Shown: positions 35,623-48,267, numbered from the stretch's first letter. The stretch: DNA of 64,000 bases from Hirsutella rhossiliensis (GCF_020360975.1 NW_025408678.1:1488001-1552000); one strand, 5' to 3'. Program-made: numbers and translations. The notes: generated by a model from the sequence alone, not told the origin.

Positions 35623-36316
35623 TAAGGCTCTATAAGAATTATCCTATAGAGTATAGGGATAGTAAAGGAGTCGTTTTTCGATATCGTTATAAAGAGAGGG
35701 GGGGTAGAAAAGTCGGTTAAAAATCGGCTTTTCTAGTAAAAGGGGTAAAAGGGAGCTATAAGGGATATAAGAAAGGTGCCTTTTATAGTAGCCGGAAGGT
35801 ATAGGAATTCTATTCCTCCTAGGCTTATAACTCTTATAAAGAGAGATATAAGAAGTATATAAAAATATATAAAGGTAAAATTAAAAGTAAGGAGTTAGAT
35901 AGGTAAGGTAGAGAGATTTAATTCTTATAAGAGTAGTAATTAAAGTAAGGGAATAATTATTATATTACCTTAATTATCCTTCTTTCCTTTATCTAACGCC
36001 CCTCTTTATACCTATTTAGTATCTTAATTAATAAAGAAGATCCTACTTAAAGAAGCTATTAATATCCTTTTAACTACTAAGCTTTTTACTAGGCTTTCCC
36101 CTTTTTTCTAGCCGTTACTAGTATATCCGTTTTATCTTTCGCTACCTCTATAGGAAGCTATCGCTACTTTTACTTCCCCTTATACCCTTACCTTCCTTTT
36201 TATACCTCTTTTTAGCTCTTTCTTCCTTCTTTTATACCGGGTGTTTTTAGCTTCCTTAGTCTATCTTACTAAGGGATATCTCTAAGAACTACGAAATTAA
36301 GCTATACTTCGCGATA
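35623..36316 (-). repeat. Copia LTR and leader fragment G' (F family)
   Basis: 35,832-36,316 is a 485-bp LTR matching the F LTR (58,878-59,336) with a small internal expansion. 35,623-35,831 matches the F leader just inside the 5' LTR, including the inverted stretch AAAAGTCGGTTAAAAATCGG. The gag-pol body is absent. The strand is opposite to G. Confidence 0.85.
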
Positions 36317-36556
36317 ATATTATATACCTATTAATAGCTATATAAAGCTATACTTAAGGAGGCGTAATACGCTATTTATAGCGGTTTTAAGTATATACTT
36401 TTTTTATATTTTAAGCTCAGTTTTAACAAGTTAGCTAAAAAGATATAATAATATTTTAGTATATAATATATTAAGTTACTATAATAAGAGCTCTTACTTA
36501 TTATTAGTATACTCTTTTTATTAGTATCTTAGGTTAAAAAGCTACTAAGAAGGAGT
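36317..36556. other. Unassigned RIP DNA
   Basis: 240 bp between the copia LTR and P2. It should contain the lost 5' part of element C or its flank, but I could match nothing. Confidence 0.4.
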
Positions 36557-36931
36557 TTAATAAGTAAGATTATACCTTTATAAATATTAGCTTATTAAAA
36601 GAATAAGACCCTTAGTATATCTTATTTACCCTTACCTTTAAGTATACTTAAAAGTTTTATATAAGCGCGGATTATTTAATTAAATATCCTTTTTAATTAT
36701 AGTTAATTTAAAAGTTTATTTCCCTTATTTAAAGTAAAGGCTATTAGTTATATAACTTTAATAAAGATAAAAACGTATAGAGTAAAGAAATTTTAAAAAC
36801 TTATATTAATAACCTAAGACCTTTAAAGCTATATATAAGACTAATAACTAAATAATTATATAGTTAATTACTTTATTAATCCTTAGCTATATACTATATA
36901 TACTTTAAGTATATACCTTTATCTTTATTAA
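36557..36931. repeat. P2, second copy of the P repeat
   Basis: 375 bp, same orientation as P1, with TTAATAAG and TTTATTAAA ends. Flanks (GGAG / CTAG) give no clear duplication. Confidence 0.7.
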
Positions 36932-38735
36932 ACTAGTCTATACTTTTAATAATATATAAGAATAAGAGAAAGTATAGGATAAGCTATAAACCCTTACTTA
37001 GTAAGAGGGGTAGTCTTTTAAAGAGTTCTTATTAAAATTTAAAGAGACCCTAACCTAAGTAGTAAGTAATACTACTTAAGAGGATAGCGCTAAGCTTACC
37101 TAGCTATAAAACTTAATCTCTTTAGCGCTTTAAAAGCTACTTATCCTTATTATAATACCCTTTACTTATAAGGGCTATATAGCCTACCTTATAAACGTAG
37201 CTTAAGGATATAAGTAACCGCTATACTTTTAAAAGCTATATAAGCGCTTAGCTTTAAATAGGACTAATAAGCTAAATAGTTTCTCCTTACTTAACTTACT
37301 TATACTTAGGCCCGCTCTTAAGTTAGCGGTTAATATAAATAGTAATATATAAATAGCGGCTATATACCTTAAAGGGTATAATAATAATAAGGCCTTAACT
37401 ACTTTACTAGCGGTATAGCTTAGTAAGATAGCTAACTAAGTACCTTATAAGGAAATTAATAAATAATATAAAGAGGGCCGCTATATATATTATAGCGTAA
37501 GTATATATATAGTTAGGTTATACCCTTACTTCTTAATATAGAAGCTAATAAAGATATAGGTTACTTATACTTTATTAAAATCTAATAATAAAGGAAATAA
37601 AGGAACCTTTACTATATATAAAGTAAAGGGAAAAGCTTAGCTCTAGTATAAAAGCGGGCCTTATAGCTTAGTAAGCTAGTACTAACTAAAAAGAACTTAG
37701 TAAGGTATATTTAAAAAAACCTACTTTATTATTAGTTATTATTAACTAAACTTACTTCCTCTTTACCTTTATAAATAAAAGTTATTAGTATTATATTATA
37801 ATTAATAAAGCGAAAGCCTTTATACTATACTTACTAGTAAAAAAGATTCGTATTAAGTATATAAAGGGCGCCTTAGCTATAATAAAGAGCGCGGTTATTA
37901 AAGGTATTACCTAGGTAGCTATAAAGGTTAATAGCCTTCCGCGGCTACTAATAATATATATAGTCCCTTAGCTTATATTTCCCTTAATTCTTAGGAAGCT
38001 ATAGTTAATATATATAAAGTTATATTTAGTATTATATAAAGGAAGGCTATAGTTTAACCTTATATAGTCCTTAGTTTAATATAATAGTAAGGAGAAAGAA
38101 GCGTTAAACGCTTTACTTAACTTATAAAATACTAAAGAAGTCTTAGCCTTAGTATTTATAAGTATATTATAATAAATCTATAAGTAAAAAGAGCTAGCTA
38201 TAGCTATAGCGTTAATCTATATAATTAGCTTAGTAGATATTAAGAAAGCGCTATAACTAAAGCGCTTTATATTAAAAAGGAGCTATAATAAGCTATCTTA
38301 CTATAGTTCTATAACTTACTATTACTCTTTTAAAAGAGCGAGGCTAATAAGTTAAACCTATATAAGCTAAGTATAAACTACTTAATACTACTTTTTATAA
38401 GGGAAAATAATAAGGAGCTTCCTTTATTTCTTAAGCTACTATATAGTATATTATAAAAGGAACTATTAGTATTAAAAAGACCTTTATAAATATTTATAAT
38501 AAGGGATTTATTAAGGCTAGCTCCTTTAAAGTAATAGCTTTAGTTTTATTTATATAAAAGCTAAGGGGGGGGCTTTATTTTTATATAAACTACTAAGCGT
38601 TAAATATAATTAAATACTTAAACTAATATCCCCTTTTACTTATTAAAGTAACCTTTTATAACTTAGTAAAAGAAAAGTAGTTTATAAAGCTTAATATTAT
38701 TTAAGCGTTTTATAAAGTATAAATAGTATATAAAG
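36932..38735 (+). pseudogene. Element C gag, protease and start of RT
   Basis: From 36,960 it aligns with B gag (compare 40,730 on). Protease lies at about 37,750-38,010 (ending VPxLxFPLILRKLW-like). The RT N-terminal part runs to 38,735 (LLKVK-like, FIKLNII.AFYKV). The reading frame is full of RIP stops. It breaks in mid-RT where K2 was inserted. Confidence 0.75.
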
Positions 38736-39495
38736 ACCCTTATAATATAGTAGTTATATGCTTAAGAGGCTTACTAGCTATAATACTAAAGTTAGTTTAA
38801 ATTTAGCTAAGGGTATAATTAATTTTTAGTTAAACTAGTAAACTACGCTAACCTACTTATTAATTAGCTAATTAGCGCTTTTAAAAGCGCTTATAAATAT
38901 ACTAGTAGTCTAGCCCTACTATAAGTAAGCTAGCTTAGACCTTACTTACTTAGACCTAGTAACGAATTTATTAAGACCTCCCCTTAGCCTTAGTCTAGGC
39001 CCCTTAACTAGGAAAATAAAAATCTAGGGCTAAAACTAATAACTTAATAAGTATAGCGCGAAGCTAGTATAATAACCTAACTACTAGCCTAGCTAAAAGC
39101 TAGTATTAATAAAATTAGCCCGCTAAGCCTTATAGCGGAAAAATAAAGTAAAGCTTAGGAAGATATTATTATAAGATAAGGTTAAAGATAATTATATAAT
39201 TAACTTTTAACTAAAAACGCTCGTACTACTAATTAATACTATATACCTTATATATATAAAGGAGTTACTTTCTAAGGTTACTTTATAATAGGGCTAATAT
39301 AATTCTAACTAACTATAATAATACTTAAGATAGCTAGCGTAAGATTCCTATATATTATAACCGCGACCTAGTATAAGGGCGGACTAGCTATAAAAAAAGG
39401 GGAGGGTTTTCCTTTAAGTACTTCAGTTTTTCCCTCTTATTTAACGCTAAAGTTCTAGATACCTTTAAATAGGTTATTAGTATAATCTTAATAAT
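38736..39495 (+). mobile_element. K2, 760-bp non-autonomous LINE-tailed element
   Basis: Bounded by a 14-bp duplication AATAGTATATAAAG (38,722-38,735 and 39,496-39,509). Starts ACCCTTATAATATAG and ends in a TTAATAATAATA tail. The last about 120 bp match the LINE 3' end at 24,220-24,344, while the upstream 640 bp differ from the LINE. Same start and end as K1. No coding capacity is evident. The long TSD and TAA tail point to mobilisation by the LINE machinery (inference). Confidence 0.82.
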
Positions 39496-39509
39496 AATAG
39501 TATATAAAG

Positions 39510-40061
39510 AATAGTAAAAGATAGCGTTTTATATAAGATATAGCTTATTTAAGTAAATAGTTACCTATTTTAGCTTAGTAAGTACCTTAGCTATATTTTA
39601 ATATTATTTTAATTAAGAACTTAAGAGTTTCTTTAATAAGTTTATATTTATATATATAAATAATATTCTTATTTATTTAATTAAGAGCTATAAAAACTAT
39701 ATATAAAAAGTATAAAAGGTACTAAACCGCTTAGTAAAGTATAGCTTATACTTAGACTTAAATAAGTATAAATTTAATATTAAGTATATTAAATACCTTA
39801 GCTTTATTATTATTATAAGTATAAGTATATAAGTAAACCTAGCTAAGATTTAAGCTATTTATAATTAAGCGACCTTAATATTATATTTAAGTATATAAAG
39901 CTTTCTTAGCTTTATTAATTCTTACTAAGTTTTTATTAAAGAGTTCTTATATATTATACTACCGCTTACTAAGCTAATAAAGAATAAGGTTCTTTTTTCT
40001 TAAAGACTTATATAAGTAAAAACGTTCTAGGCCCTTAAAGACTTATTTTTATAAGCCTTAG
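39510..40061 (+). pseudogene. Element C reverse transcriptase, middle part
   Basis: Continues the RT frame after K2: KIAFYI.Y.LFK, then the catalytic box at about 39,645-39,665 which reads Y-I-N-N, both Asp lost. It ends at 40,061, the CTTAG target of element B, and resumes at 47,015. Confidence 0.8.
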
Positions 40062-40247
40062 TATAAGAGTCTTTAACTATTATAAGTTATAAGCTTAAGC
40101 TATAGCCTAAGCTATATAGTTACGTATAAAGGGCTAGATCCTATATATATATATATAGGCTAGCCGCGTATAAGAGAGCTCTATATAGCTTATTAATATT
40201 ATCTTATAGATAGTACTTATATATATACCTTTACTTACTTTATAATA
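40062..40247 (+). repeat. 5' LTR of element B
   Basis: 186 bp, TATAAGAGTC...TTTATAATA (TG...CA before RIP). Confidence 0.93.
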
Positions 40248-41390
40248 ATATAAGCTATTAACTAATAGATTTAATAGATATCTCTTTAAAGAGGGCGCCT
40301 TTTTCTTAAGGAAGTACTCTACCCCTCCCTAGATAGATAGGAAGTATTATAGCTATCTTAGAAGCGATTAAAAGCGCGATAGCTAGTAAAAAGAATAAGG
40401 TTCTCGCTATATTAAGGGAGCTATTTATAAGACTATCTTTAACCCCTATAACCTCTATAACGCCGGTTATAGCGGCGATACTATTAACGTAAAAGCTACT
40501 CCCTTAGCCGACTTAGGATAGTAAGCTAGAGTCTTTTTACTTCTTCCTTAGCCGGCTATAGACGAAGTTTATAACCGATGAGAAATAAGGCCTAAATAGC
40601 TATTGCGATATAGCGTAGTATTTACTCTTTTATACGCTACTAAAGCCTTAGATATAGTAGATCTTTAGATTCTAAGATAAGGGCGGCCTTAAGGGTAAAC
40701 GCGACCTATAAGACTTCTTTTAATACCTTATATATACGTTCGGTAACGTATAGGAGCGGGAGAAGGCGTAAGATAGGCTATAGACCCTTAAGTAGAGAGA
40801 TAGATAAACCTTTAGTAAATTCCTTCCCGATTTTAAAGAGACGCTCTTATAAGTAGTAGGGACTATAATATAGGAAGATAGCGTAAAGCTTATTTAGCTA
40901 TAGAATTCGATTACGCTAGCCCTATAAGAGCTATATATCCCTATAATTATACCTATTAACTATAGCGAGTATATAAGCTAGTTAATAAAGGTAGCTTAAG
41001 GCTATAAGTAAACGCTGCGTTTTTAAAAGCTTTATAAGCGTATACTATATAGTAGCGATAAGATTATAGCCCCTTTATAAGATAAATAACTAGCTATTAA
41101 TATAGATAAGGATACCTTAATATTAGCTATTTATATAAACTAAGCTAGACGCGGTAAGAAGACGCTATTAACTACCCCTTATACTATCCTATACTTAAGT
41201 AGTAGGCGAAGTAAGTAATAAGTAAGGAAATCGGAAAAGAAAAAGCTAATAGCCGCTACTTATATTATAGAGTATCTATATACTTTATATTAAAATGCCC
41301 CTTCCTTTTAGCTAAGCGGCCTATAGCGGTTTAAGTCGCAAAGATAAAACTACTCTTTACCTTAAATAATAGTAAGGACTCCGCCCCCTT
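40248..41390 (+). pseudogene. Element B gag
   Basis: Leader and Gag. The body has a helical capsid-like stretch (SRF.RDALI, then FDYASPIRAIYPYNYTYQL). The zinc knuckle is at about 41,255-41,300, where CX2CX4HX4C spacing is visible with the first three ligands changed to Tyr and only the last Cys left (KCP). RIP stops throughout. Confidence 0.75.
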
Positions 41391-44300
41391 AAGCTTAAAG
41401 GAAAAAAAGTAGCTCTAGAGTAAAGATAGGCTCTAAAGCCTTAATTACTAGTATTAGTAAAAGAGAAGGAGGAATTATCCGCCTATATAAAAGAGGAGCC
41501 TACTTTAATATAAGTTATAATTAAAAACTCCTTACTTATTACTACCTTTATAAATAAGGGCTATTAATACTATATTATAGTTAACGAGGCGCTTATATAA
41601 GAGATATAAGTACTAGTAGAAAAGATTACTCTAAGGTAAGTAAAGAGCGCCTTAAGCGCGATAGAGGGTATAATAATTAAGGGTATTATATAGCTAGCTA
41701 TAGAGGTCGACGGTTACTATAAGCTTATCGTAGCCTATATAATCCCTTAACTAAAGGTTCCCCTAATCCTTAGGAAACCCTAGTTATTATATATAGAGTT
41801 ATACTTAGTTTTATACTAAAGGAAGCTATAGTTTAGGCCTATATAATAGTAGGTCCGCTATAATAATGGTTTTATAAGTATAGGACTAAGCGTATAAGCT
41901 TTATACTTAGTATAAGAAGTCCTTACTTTTATCTTTATAGGAACTATATAATAAGTAAAGTAGGGGTAAGGCTAGGTAGCGGCTAACGTAGCGGTCTATA
42001 TAGTTAGCTTAGTAGATATCGATAAGGCCCTTTAAATAAAGAAGCTAAAGTCGCCCTCTAAGCTATAGTAGTAGATACTAAAGTACTTTTACGACCTCCT
42101 ACTACTATTTAAGTCCTAGGAAGTAGATAAGCTTAACCTATATAAGCTAAGGGTAGACTATAAGATCGTACTCTATACTAATAAAAAGGGGTAGGAACTA
42201 CCTATACTATTTAGACCGCTATATAATATATTATATATAGAGCTATTAATACTAAAGAAGACGCTAAGGGACTTCTTAAATAAGGGTTTTATTTAAGTAA
42301 GTAGCTTTAAAGTAAGAGCGCTAGTCCTATTTATACGTAAACTAAAGGGTAGGATATAGTTCTATTATAAATATAAGGCTCTAAATATAATTATAAGGCT
42401 AGACCGCTACCCTTTACCTTTAATCTTAGATACGCTCTATAACCTTTTAAAGGTAAAGTAGTTTATAAAGCTAGATATAAAATAAGCGTTCTATAAGGTA
42501 TAGATCTTAAAGGGTAATAAGTAAAAGATAGCGTTTTATATACGCTATAGCTTATTTAAGTAGCTTATAACGCCCTTTAGCTTCTTAAGAGCGCCTACTA
42601 CCTTTTAGTATTATATTAATAATATACTTTAAGACTTCCTCGATAAGTTCGCCTCTATATATATAGATAATATCCTTATTTATATAAGTAGCTCTTATAA
42701 AGACTATATATAAAAAGTATAAAGGGTCTTAGAGCGCCTTTAACTTTATAAGCTCTACCTTAACTTAAATAAGTATAAATTTAAGGTTAAGAGGGTTAAG
42801 TACCTAGCCTTTATTATCTATATAGGTATAGGTATATAGGCGGATCCTATAAAGATCTAAGCGATCTAAGACTAAGTAGCCCTAACTATATAGATAAGCG
42901 TATAGAGCTTCCTTAGGTTTATAAACTATTATAGGATATTTATTAAGTGCTTCTCTTATATTATAATACCCTTAAACGAGATTACTAGGAAATAGACCGC
43001 CTTTTATTAAGGGCTTATATAAGAAGGAGCGTTTTATACGCTTATGGACCTATTCTTATAAGCCTTAGTACTACTTTAGTAGGACTTCGACTAGTCTACG
43101 TTAGTCGAAGTAAACTATAATAGCTAGGTACTTAAAGGAACGCTCTCTTAAAAAGTAAATAAGTAAAAGTAACTAATAGCGTTCTACTCTTATAAGCTAA
43201 CCTTAGTAGAGCGGAATTATACTATTTACGATAAAGAGATACTAGCGATTATTAGCTACCTTAAGTAATAATAAGTAGAGCTCTAAAGCTATAAGAGCTT
43301 TAAGGTTCTTATAGACTATAAGAACCTTAAGTACTTTATAACCTACTTATACCTCTTAAAGCGGTAAGCCCGCTAAGTAAAGTATCTCTTACGCTTTAAC
43401 TTCTTAATTAAGTACCGGCTAAGGTAGGACTCTATAGTCCTAGATATACTTTCTTAGAAGGATTAAGACCGGCTAATAAGAGTAGATATCGAGGCCTAGG
43501 ATCTATAGCTTATCCTATAAAAAGCGCTATAGACTTATATAAGAGCTTCCTTAGTAAAGGAAGGCGCGGCGCTAATAAATAAGCCTTCCCTTATACCTTT
43601 ACCTTAGCTTAGTAAGGAGAGATAGACTAGCCTAAGAGCGCGTATAGTATAAGTGTTCTAAGATAAGGTCCTTTAACGCTTATAGGATAGGATATTATCT
43701 TTAGACTATACTTATAAGAGCGTACGCGGCGCTATTAAGTCTAGCGCTTAATACTTTAATTTAAAGCTAAAGCTAAAGGTATAGGTAGCTAACTATTATA
43801 TTAACCTATAGGGGCATCTATATTAGCGGGAGAGACTATAAGTACTAAGCGCGCTATATATTATAAAAGCTAAGGAGAAGGATAGACTACTAAAGCTAGA
43901 TAAATAAAACGAGCTTTAAAGGAAGCTAGTCTAGCTTATCTATAACTTTAGTATTATAGGCTACCTACGTTAGTAAGGTATAGTAGTAGGCCTTATAAGG
44001 GATTTTTACTAGCCCTTCTTATAGTACTATATTCGCTGCTTCCTTTATAACTATAATATCTATAGCTATATTAAGATTTAAAGGGTATAGCTTAAAAGGC
44101 TACTTAAGTAGCTTTTAATACCTAACTAGTTCTATATATATATATAAATAGACTTTATAATAGACCTCTTACTTATAAAGGGCGGTAACCGCTATATATA
44201 GGTAATTAAGGACTAACTTAGTAAGTCTATAGTATTAAAGCTAATACTATTTATAGATATAAAGTCCTATATAAAGCGCTTTTTATAATACTAAGCCTAC

Positions 44301-45250
44301 TTATATAGCTAGCTAGCCTTTATTATAAGCGATAAGGGATTAAATTAAACTAGCTACTTTTAGTAGTACTTATACTAGCTACTTTAAGTTATATAGCTAC
44401 TTAGTATAGTATATTACTTATAGACTAATAGAGGGCCTAAGAGGGTTAACTAAGAGGTATAAGCTTACTTATAGGCTATCGTAGCCTATAACTAAGTAGA
44501 CTAAGACTAGTAGCTCCTTATAGCTTAACTTATATTAAATAGTAAACTATATACCTTTATTAAGATAGCCCTTTTCTTTATAACGTATAGCTTTAAACTA
44601 CCCTTACTAGTTCCCTTTACTATAAATATAGTAGCGGAGAAGTATAGTAATTTATTACTAGAGGGCTATGCCTCTATATTTATATAAAAGCTATAAGAAA
44701 CTATAGATTATTATTAATCTATAATAGCCGCTACGGTATAAGATTAAGAGCGGCACGCTAATAAGACTAAGGCCTTAGTAGATAGGTTTATAGTAAGAGA
44801 TAAGGTATAGCTAGACCTCTATAACTATAGGTTAGTATAGCTAAAGAAAAAGCTTAACTAGCTATACGTAAAGTTTATAGTATAAAGGGTTATTAGCCTA
44901 TAGGTTATAAAGCTTAATAGTCTCTTAATAAGGGTCTATAATAAGATTAATATAGACTTCTTTTATAAAGCCTCCTTTAACCTACTACTTAGATAAGAAG
45001 TAGCGGACGCTTAACCGCCTATAATTAAGGTAAAAGGAGAGGACGAGTTTAAGGTTAAAGAGATATAGGCCGCGCGCTAGAAAAAGGTTAGTAAGGGGAA
45101 ACGCTAAGAGGTCCTTATTAAGTAGTATAAGTATCTTAACCTTATATAAGAACCTATATAAGAGTTTATAAGAACTATAGCCCTTAATAAGTTTAAAGCT
45201 TTATTTAGAATAATAAATAAAAACGATAGATTAGCGGACTACTAATAGTA
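41391..45250 (+). pseudogene. Element B pol (protease, RT, RNase H, integrase, chromodomain)
   Basis: Protease at about 41,530-41,790 (YYIIVNEAL; VDGYYKLIVAYIIP; VPLILRKPWL). RT at about 42,380-42,900 with FIKLDIKQAFYKVQ, KIAFYTRYSLFE and a box reading Y-I-D-N at about 42,655-42,672. RNase H at about 43,070-43,400. Integrase zinc finger and core at about 43,930-44,600 (IDFIIDLL, ISDKG, then the N.GPKRVNQ block). The chromodomain is at about 45,040-45,190 (EFKVKEI, VLIK-Y-Y, EPI.EF). The protein copies RNA and integrates into chromatin marked by H3K9 methylation in active relatives. Dead by RIP. Confidence 0.88.
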
Positions 45251-45376
45251 GCTTAAGCTAAGACTATAAAGTAAGCAAAGTAAAGTAAGTAGTTATAATA
45301 ATATAAGCGTAATAATATAAGTAGAGATAAAAATAGCGTTTATTTTAAAGTAAAGCCCTTAAACTACTTAGACCTA

Positions 45377-46227
45377 CTCCTTATCCTTATTATCGTCCTT
45401 ATCTTTATCCTTATTATCCTCCTCTACCTTATTAGCGGCGGCGGCGCTCTCTAAGGCGCTTAAGCGGCCCTTTAGGCCTATAAGCTAGTCGGCGGTAGCG
45501 GCGGCTCTAAGGGCTCCGGGGGTAAGGGGGGCCTAGCTAGTAGTAGCGGCGGGGCGGCGGCGGGCACGGCTAAGGGGACCGCCGATAGGGTAATAAAGGT
45601 AGTATCCTTAGTACTAAGAGAGTTAGTAGTAAAAGTAAAAGAGCTAAAAGAGAGGAACTTACTTAAGGATAAGGCCCTAGCGCTTAAGGGCATAGAGATT
45701 ATAGTAAGCGGCGGCGGCGGCGGTAAGGCGCTTCTTAGTAGCCCCCCGTGCCTACCTATACGCGCCGGCCTTTTAAGCTAACGCCGTAGCGAGTAGGATA
45801 GGAGGCGCCGCCTTATAGGCGCGGCCGGCACGTATATACTAATAATAACTACCGCTATAGCGGCGCCTAACTTAGTCGGTATAAAGGAGCTCTTATAACG
45901 CGTACTATATATAAGGGGCCGCGTAGGTAGCTCTAGCCTATACTTAGCGTTTATACTTTAAGAAGTTAGCGGAAAATAGCTACTACGCTTACTAGGTAGC
46001 GGACTTATAGGGGTAGTAGAGGTAGAGGCGGGGGTAGAGGGGCTAAGCGTTATAGCTAGCGGTAGGGATAGCGTCGTTACCTAGAAGGGTAATATAAGGG
46101 TAGCTAGCGTAGTAGAGGTAGAGGCAGCGGCGGTAGGCGCGGTCGTAGGGGGGCGGGTAAGAGTAGCGGTAGTAGTAGAGCCGTCGTTGGCTATACTTAG
46201 TATAGCGTTAACGAATAACTCTATACG
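45377..46227 (-). pseudogene. Opposite-strand accessory ORF of gypsy element B
   Basis: Homologous to the ORF at 4,413-5,273 in element A. Reading from 46,227: Ser/Thr/Pro/Ala-rich N-terminal half, conserved PTKLGAAIAVVI core, poly-Pro near 45,710, then LSARALSLSKFLSFSSF. After a 1-nt deletion near 45,555 the frame shifts and the C-terminal KGRLSALESAAAANKV with an Asp/Lys tail follows. Only four stops precede the shift. A 71-codon open piece remains at 45,478-45,693, and the + strand piece at 46,187-46,393 is its shadow. Function unknown. Confidence 0.5.
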
Positions 46228-46828
46228 CTCTAAGAAAGAGGAAGTAAGGGAGGGGGAGGTAGATATATCTATCGTAGAAGTTAGTATTATAGATTATAGC
46301 CTCTTACTTTATAGGGCAAAGAACTTACTTATTAAAGTTATTATTATTAAGGCTATTATTACTATTATAGCTATTATTATAAGTATATATTAATAAAGCG
46401 GCCTATATAGCTAGGAATAAACTAACGCTTTAAGTAAAGCGGAACTTACTTATTACTACTATTATTATAGTTAAAGAAAGAGGAAAAGGAAAGGAAGGAG
46501 GAAGAAGGGGATACTGCTTTATATACCCTTAAGTAAAGGAGGCTACCTAAGGCTAAGGGAACGGGTAACCTAAGGCTTATATAGGTCTAGGCCGGCCGCC
46601 GGCTACCTAGGGGCGTATATAATAGGTTACGCCCTTATTTAAATAGCTAGCTAGCCGATAGGTATAGAGCCCGGTTCCAGCTACCTAAGCTAATAAGTAT
46701 AGGGATAATAAGGCTAATAAGGCTAGTATAATTAATAGGAAAGGGTAGGGTAGAGCTAGCGGTATAGGCTTAATAGTATAAAAGCCGTTAATTAAGTAAC
46801 GCCGCGCTACGCTTAAGGGAGGGTATTA
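46228..46828. other. 3' untranslated region of element B
   Basis: Matches 3,800-4,412 in reverse. Has A/T-rich triplet runs near 46,335-46,390 and a GA-rich stretch at 46,470-46,510. No gene. Confidence 0.6.
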
Positions 46829-47014
46829 TATAAAAGTCTTTAGCTATTATAGGTTATAAGCTTAGGCTATAGCCTAAGCCGTATAGTTATATATAAAGGG
46901 CCGGATCCTATATATATATATATAAGCTAGCTATATATAGGAGAGCTCTATATAGCTTATTAATATTATCCTATAGATAGTACCTATATATACGCCTCTA
47001 CTTACTTTATAATA
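46829..47014 (+). repeat. 3' LTR of element B
   Basis: 186 bp, same ends as the 5' LTR, followed by CTTAG. Confidence 0.93.
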
Positions 47015-47506
47015 CTTAGTACTATTATAATAAGACTTTAATAATCCCTTAACTATAAAAGTAAACTATAATACCTATATACTTAAGGGAACCCTATCTT
47101 AGGAAGTAAAGAAGTAAAGAAAGCTAGTAGCGTTTTACTTATATAATCTTATTATAGTAAAAAGAAACTACTTAATATAGTAAAGAGATATTAGTAATTA
47201 TTAGCTACCTTAAGTAATAGTAAGTAAAGCTTTATAGCTATAAGAGCTTTAAGATCCTTATAAATTATAAGAACCTTAAATACTTTATAATTTAATAGTT
47301 CCTCTTAAAGTAATAAGCACGCTAAGTAAAGTATCTCTTATACTTTTAGTTTTATATTAAGTATAAACTAAGTAAGGAGGCTATAATATTAAACGCTTTC
47401 TTATAAAAAGAATAAGACTAGCCTACCTTTATAGACCTTAATATATAAGATATATAAATAATCCTAAATAAGGTACTTTAAACTTACTTTAGCGCTATTT
47501 TATTAT
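47015..47506 (+). pseudogene. Element C RNase H part
   Basis: Resumes the pol frame at the CTTAG duplication and aligns with B 43,070-43,540 (shared AAAGAGATA, ATTATTAGCTACCTTAAGTA and following blocks). Broken at 47,506 by H3. Confidence 0.75.
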
Positions 47507-48075
47507 TATAAGGGACTATATTCCTATTATAAATAAAGTAGCTATAATATACTCTCCCGATTATATAAGCTAATAAGTACTATATTAATTATAGATAAAA
47601 TCCTATATTATAGAGTAAGAATCGCTCGTTATTTTATATATTATTATATATTAAACCGGTTACTAGTTATTATATAATCGGGAATCGAAGAAATAGAGCT
47701 AGCTTAGAATACTAGCTAAGACCTCTTAAGAATACTAGTATAACTAACCTCCTTTAAACGTAAATATTAGTAGAATAAAGACACTTCTTAATATACTCGA
47801 GGTATTACTAAATTCCTTAGTCTTAGGGTTATATAGCAGCTTAAATCTAGTCCTAAAAGGTTCTTCTATTTAGCTATAATTATCTATATAAGATAATATA
47901 TCTACTAGTAGATAGAGAAAAAGTTTTTTAACTTTAATACCTCTTTTATATACTAATATATTACTAATAAATTCTATTAAAAATCCTACCTTATACTCCT
48001 TCTTCCCTTTTATTACTTAGTCTTATATAATTCCTTTATATCTTAAAATTCTACTTTTACTTATATACCTTAAGA
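47507..48075 (-). repeat. H3, third copy of the H repeat (reversed)
   Basis: 569 bp, matching H1 read in reverse. Flanks TTTAT and ATTAA; no clean duplication. Confidence 0.75.
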
Positions 48076-48090
48076 ATTAAAGGTAGAAGG

Positions 48091-48267
48091 TATAAGGGCT
48101 TTTGCCCTATATAGGCCTAGACTAAGGTCTAAGCTAAGTCTATATATAAGCGGCCTCTATGCCTATATAGACTAGGCCTATACTTCTCTTCCTTTTCCCC
48201 TTTATAGATTATTAACCTTCTTTTAATAGACTATACCTAAGCTTATACCTTTACTTACTTTATAATA
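48091..48267 (+). repeat. 5' LTR of element N
   Basis: 177 bp, direct repeat of 49,788-49,964. Confidence 0.9.

Larger units (their letters stand above)
40062..47014 (+). mobile_element. Ty3/gypsy chromovirus, element B (complete, 6,953 bp)
   Basis: Two 186-bp LTRs, TSD CTTAG at 40,057-40,061 and 47,015-47,019, all domains in canonical order, no interruption. It is inserted in the RT gene of element C and is the uninterrupted reference for element A (inverted copy). Besides gag and pol it carries an opposite-strand ORF between the chromodomain and the 3' LTR. Confidence 0.95.

Noticed and set aside
46187..46393. 68-codon + strand ORF
   Set aside because: Shadow of the antisense ORF and of AT triplet runs in the B 3' region.
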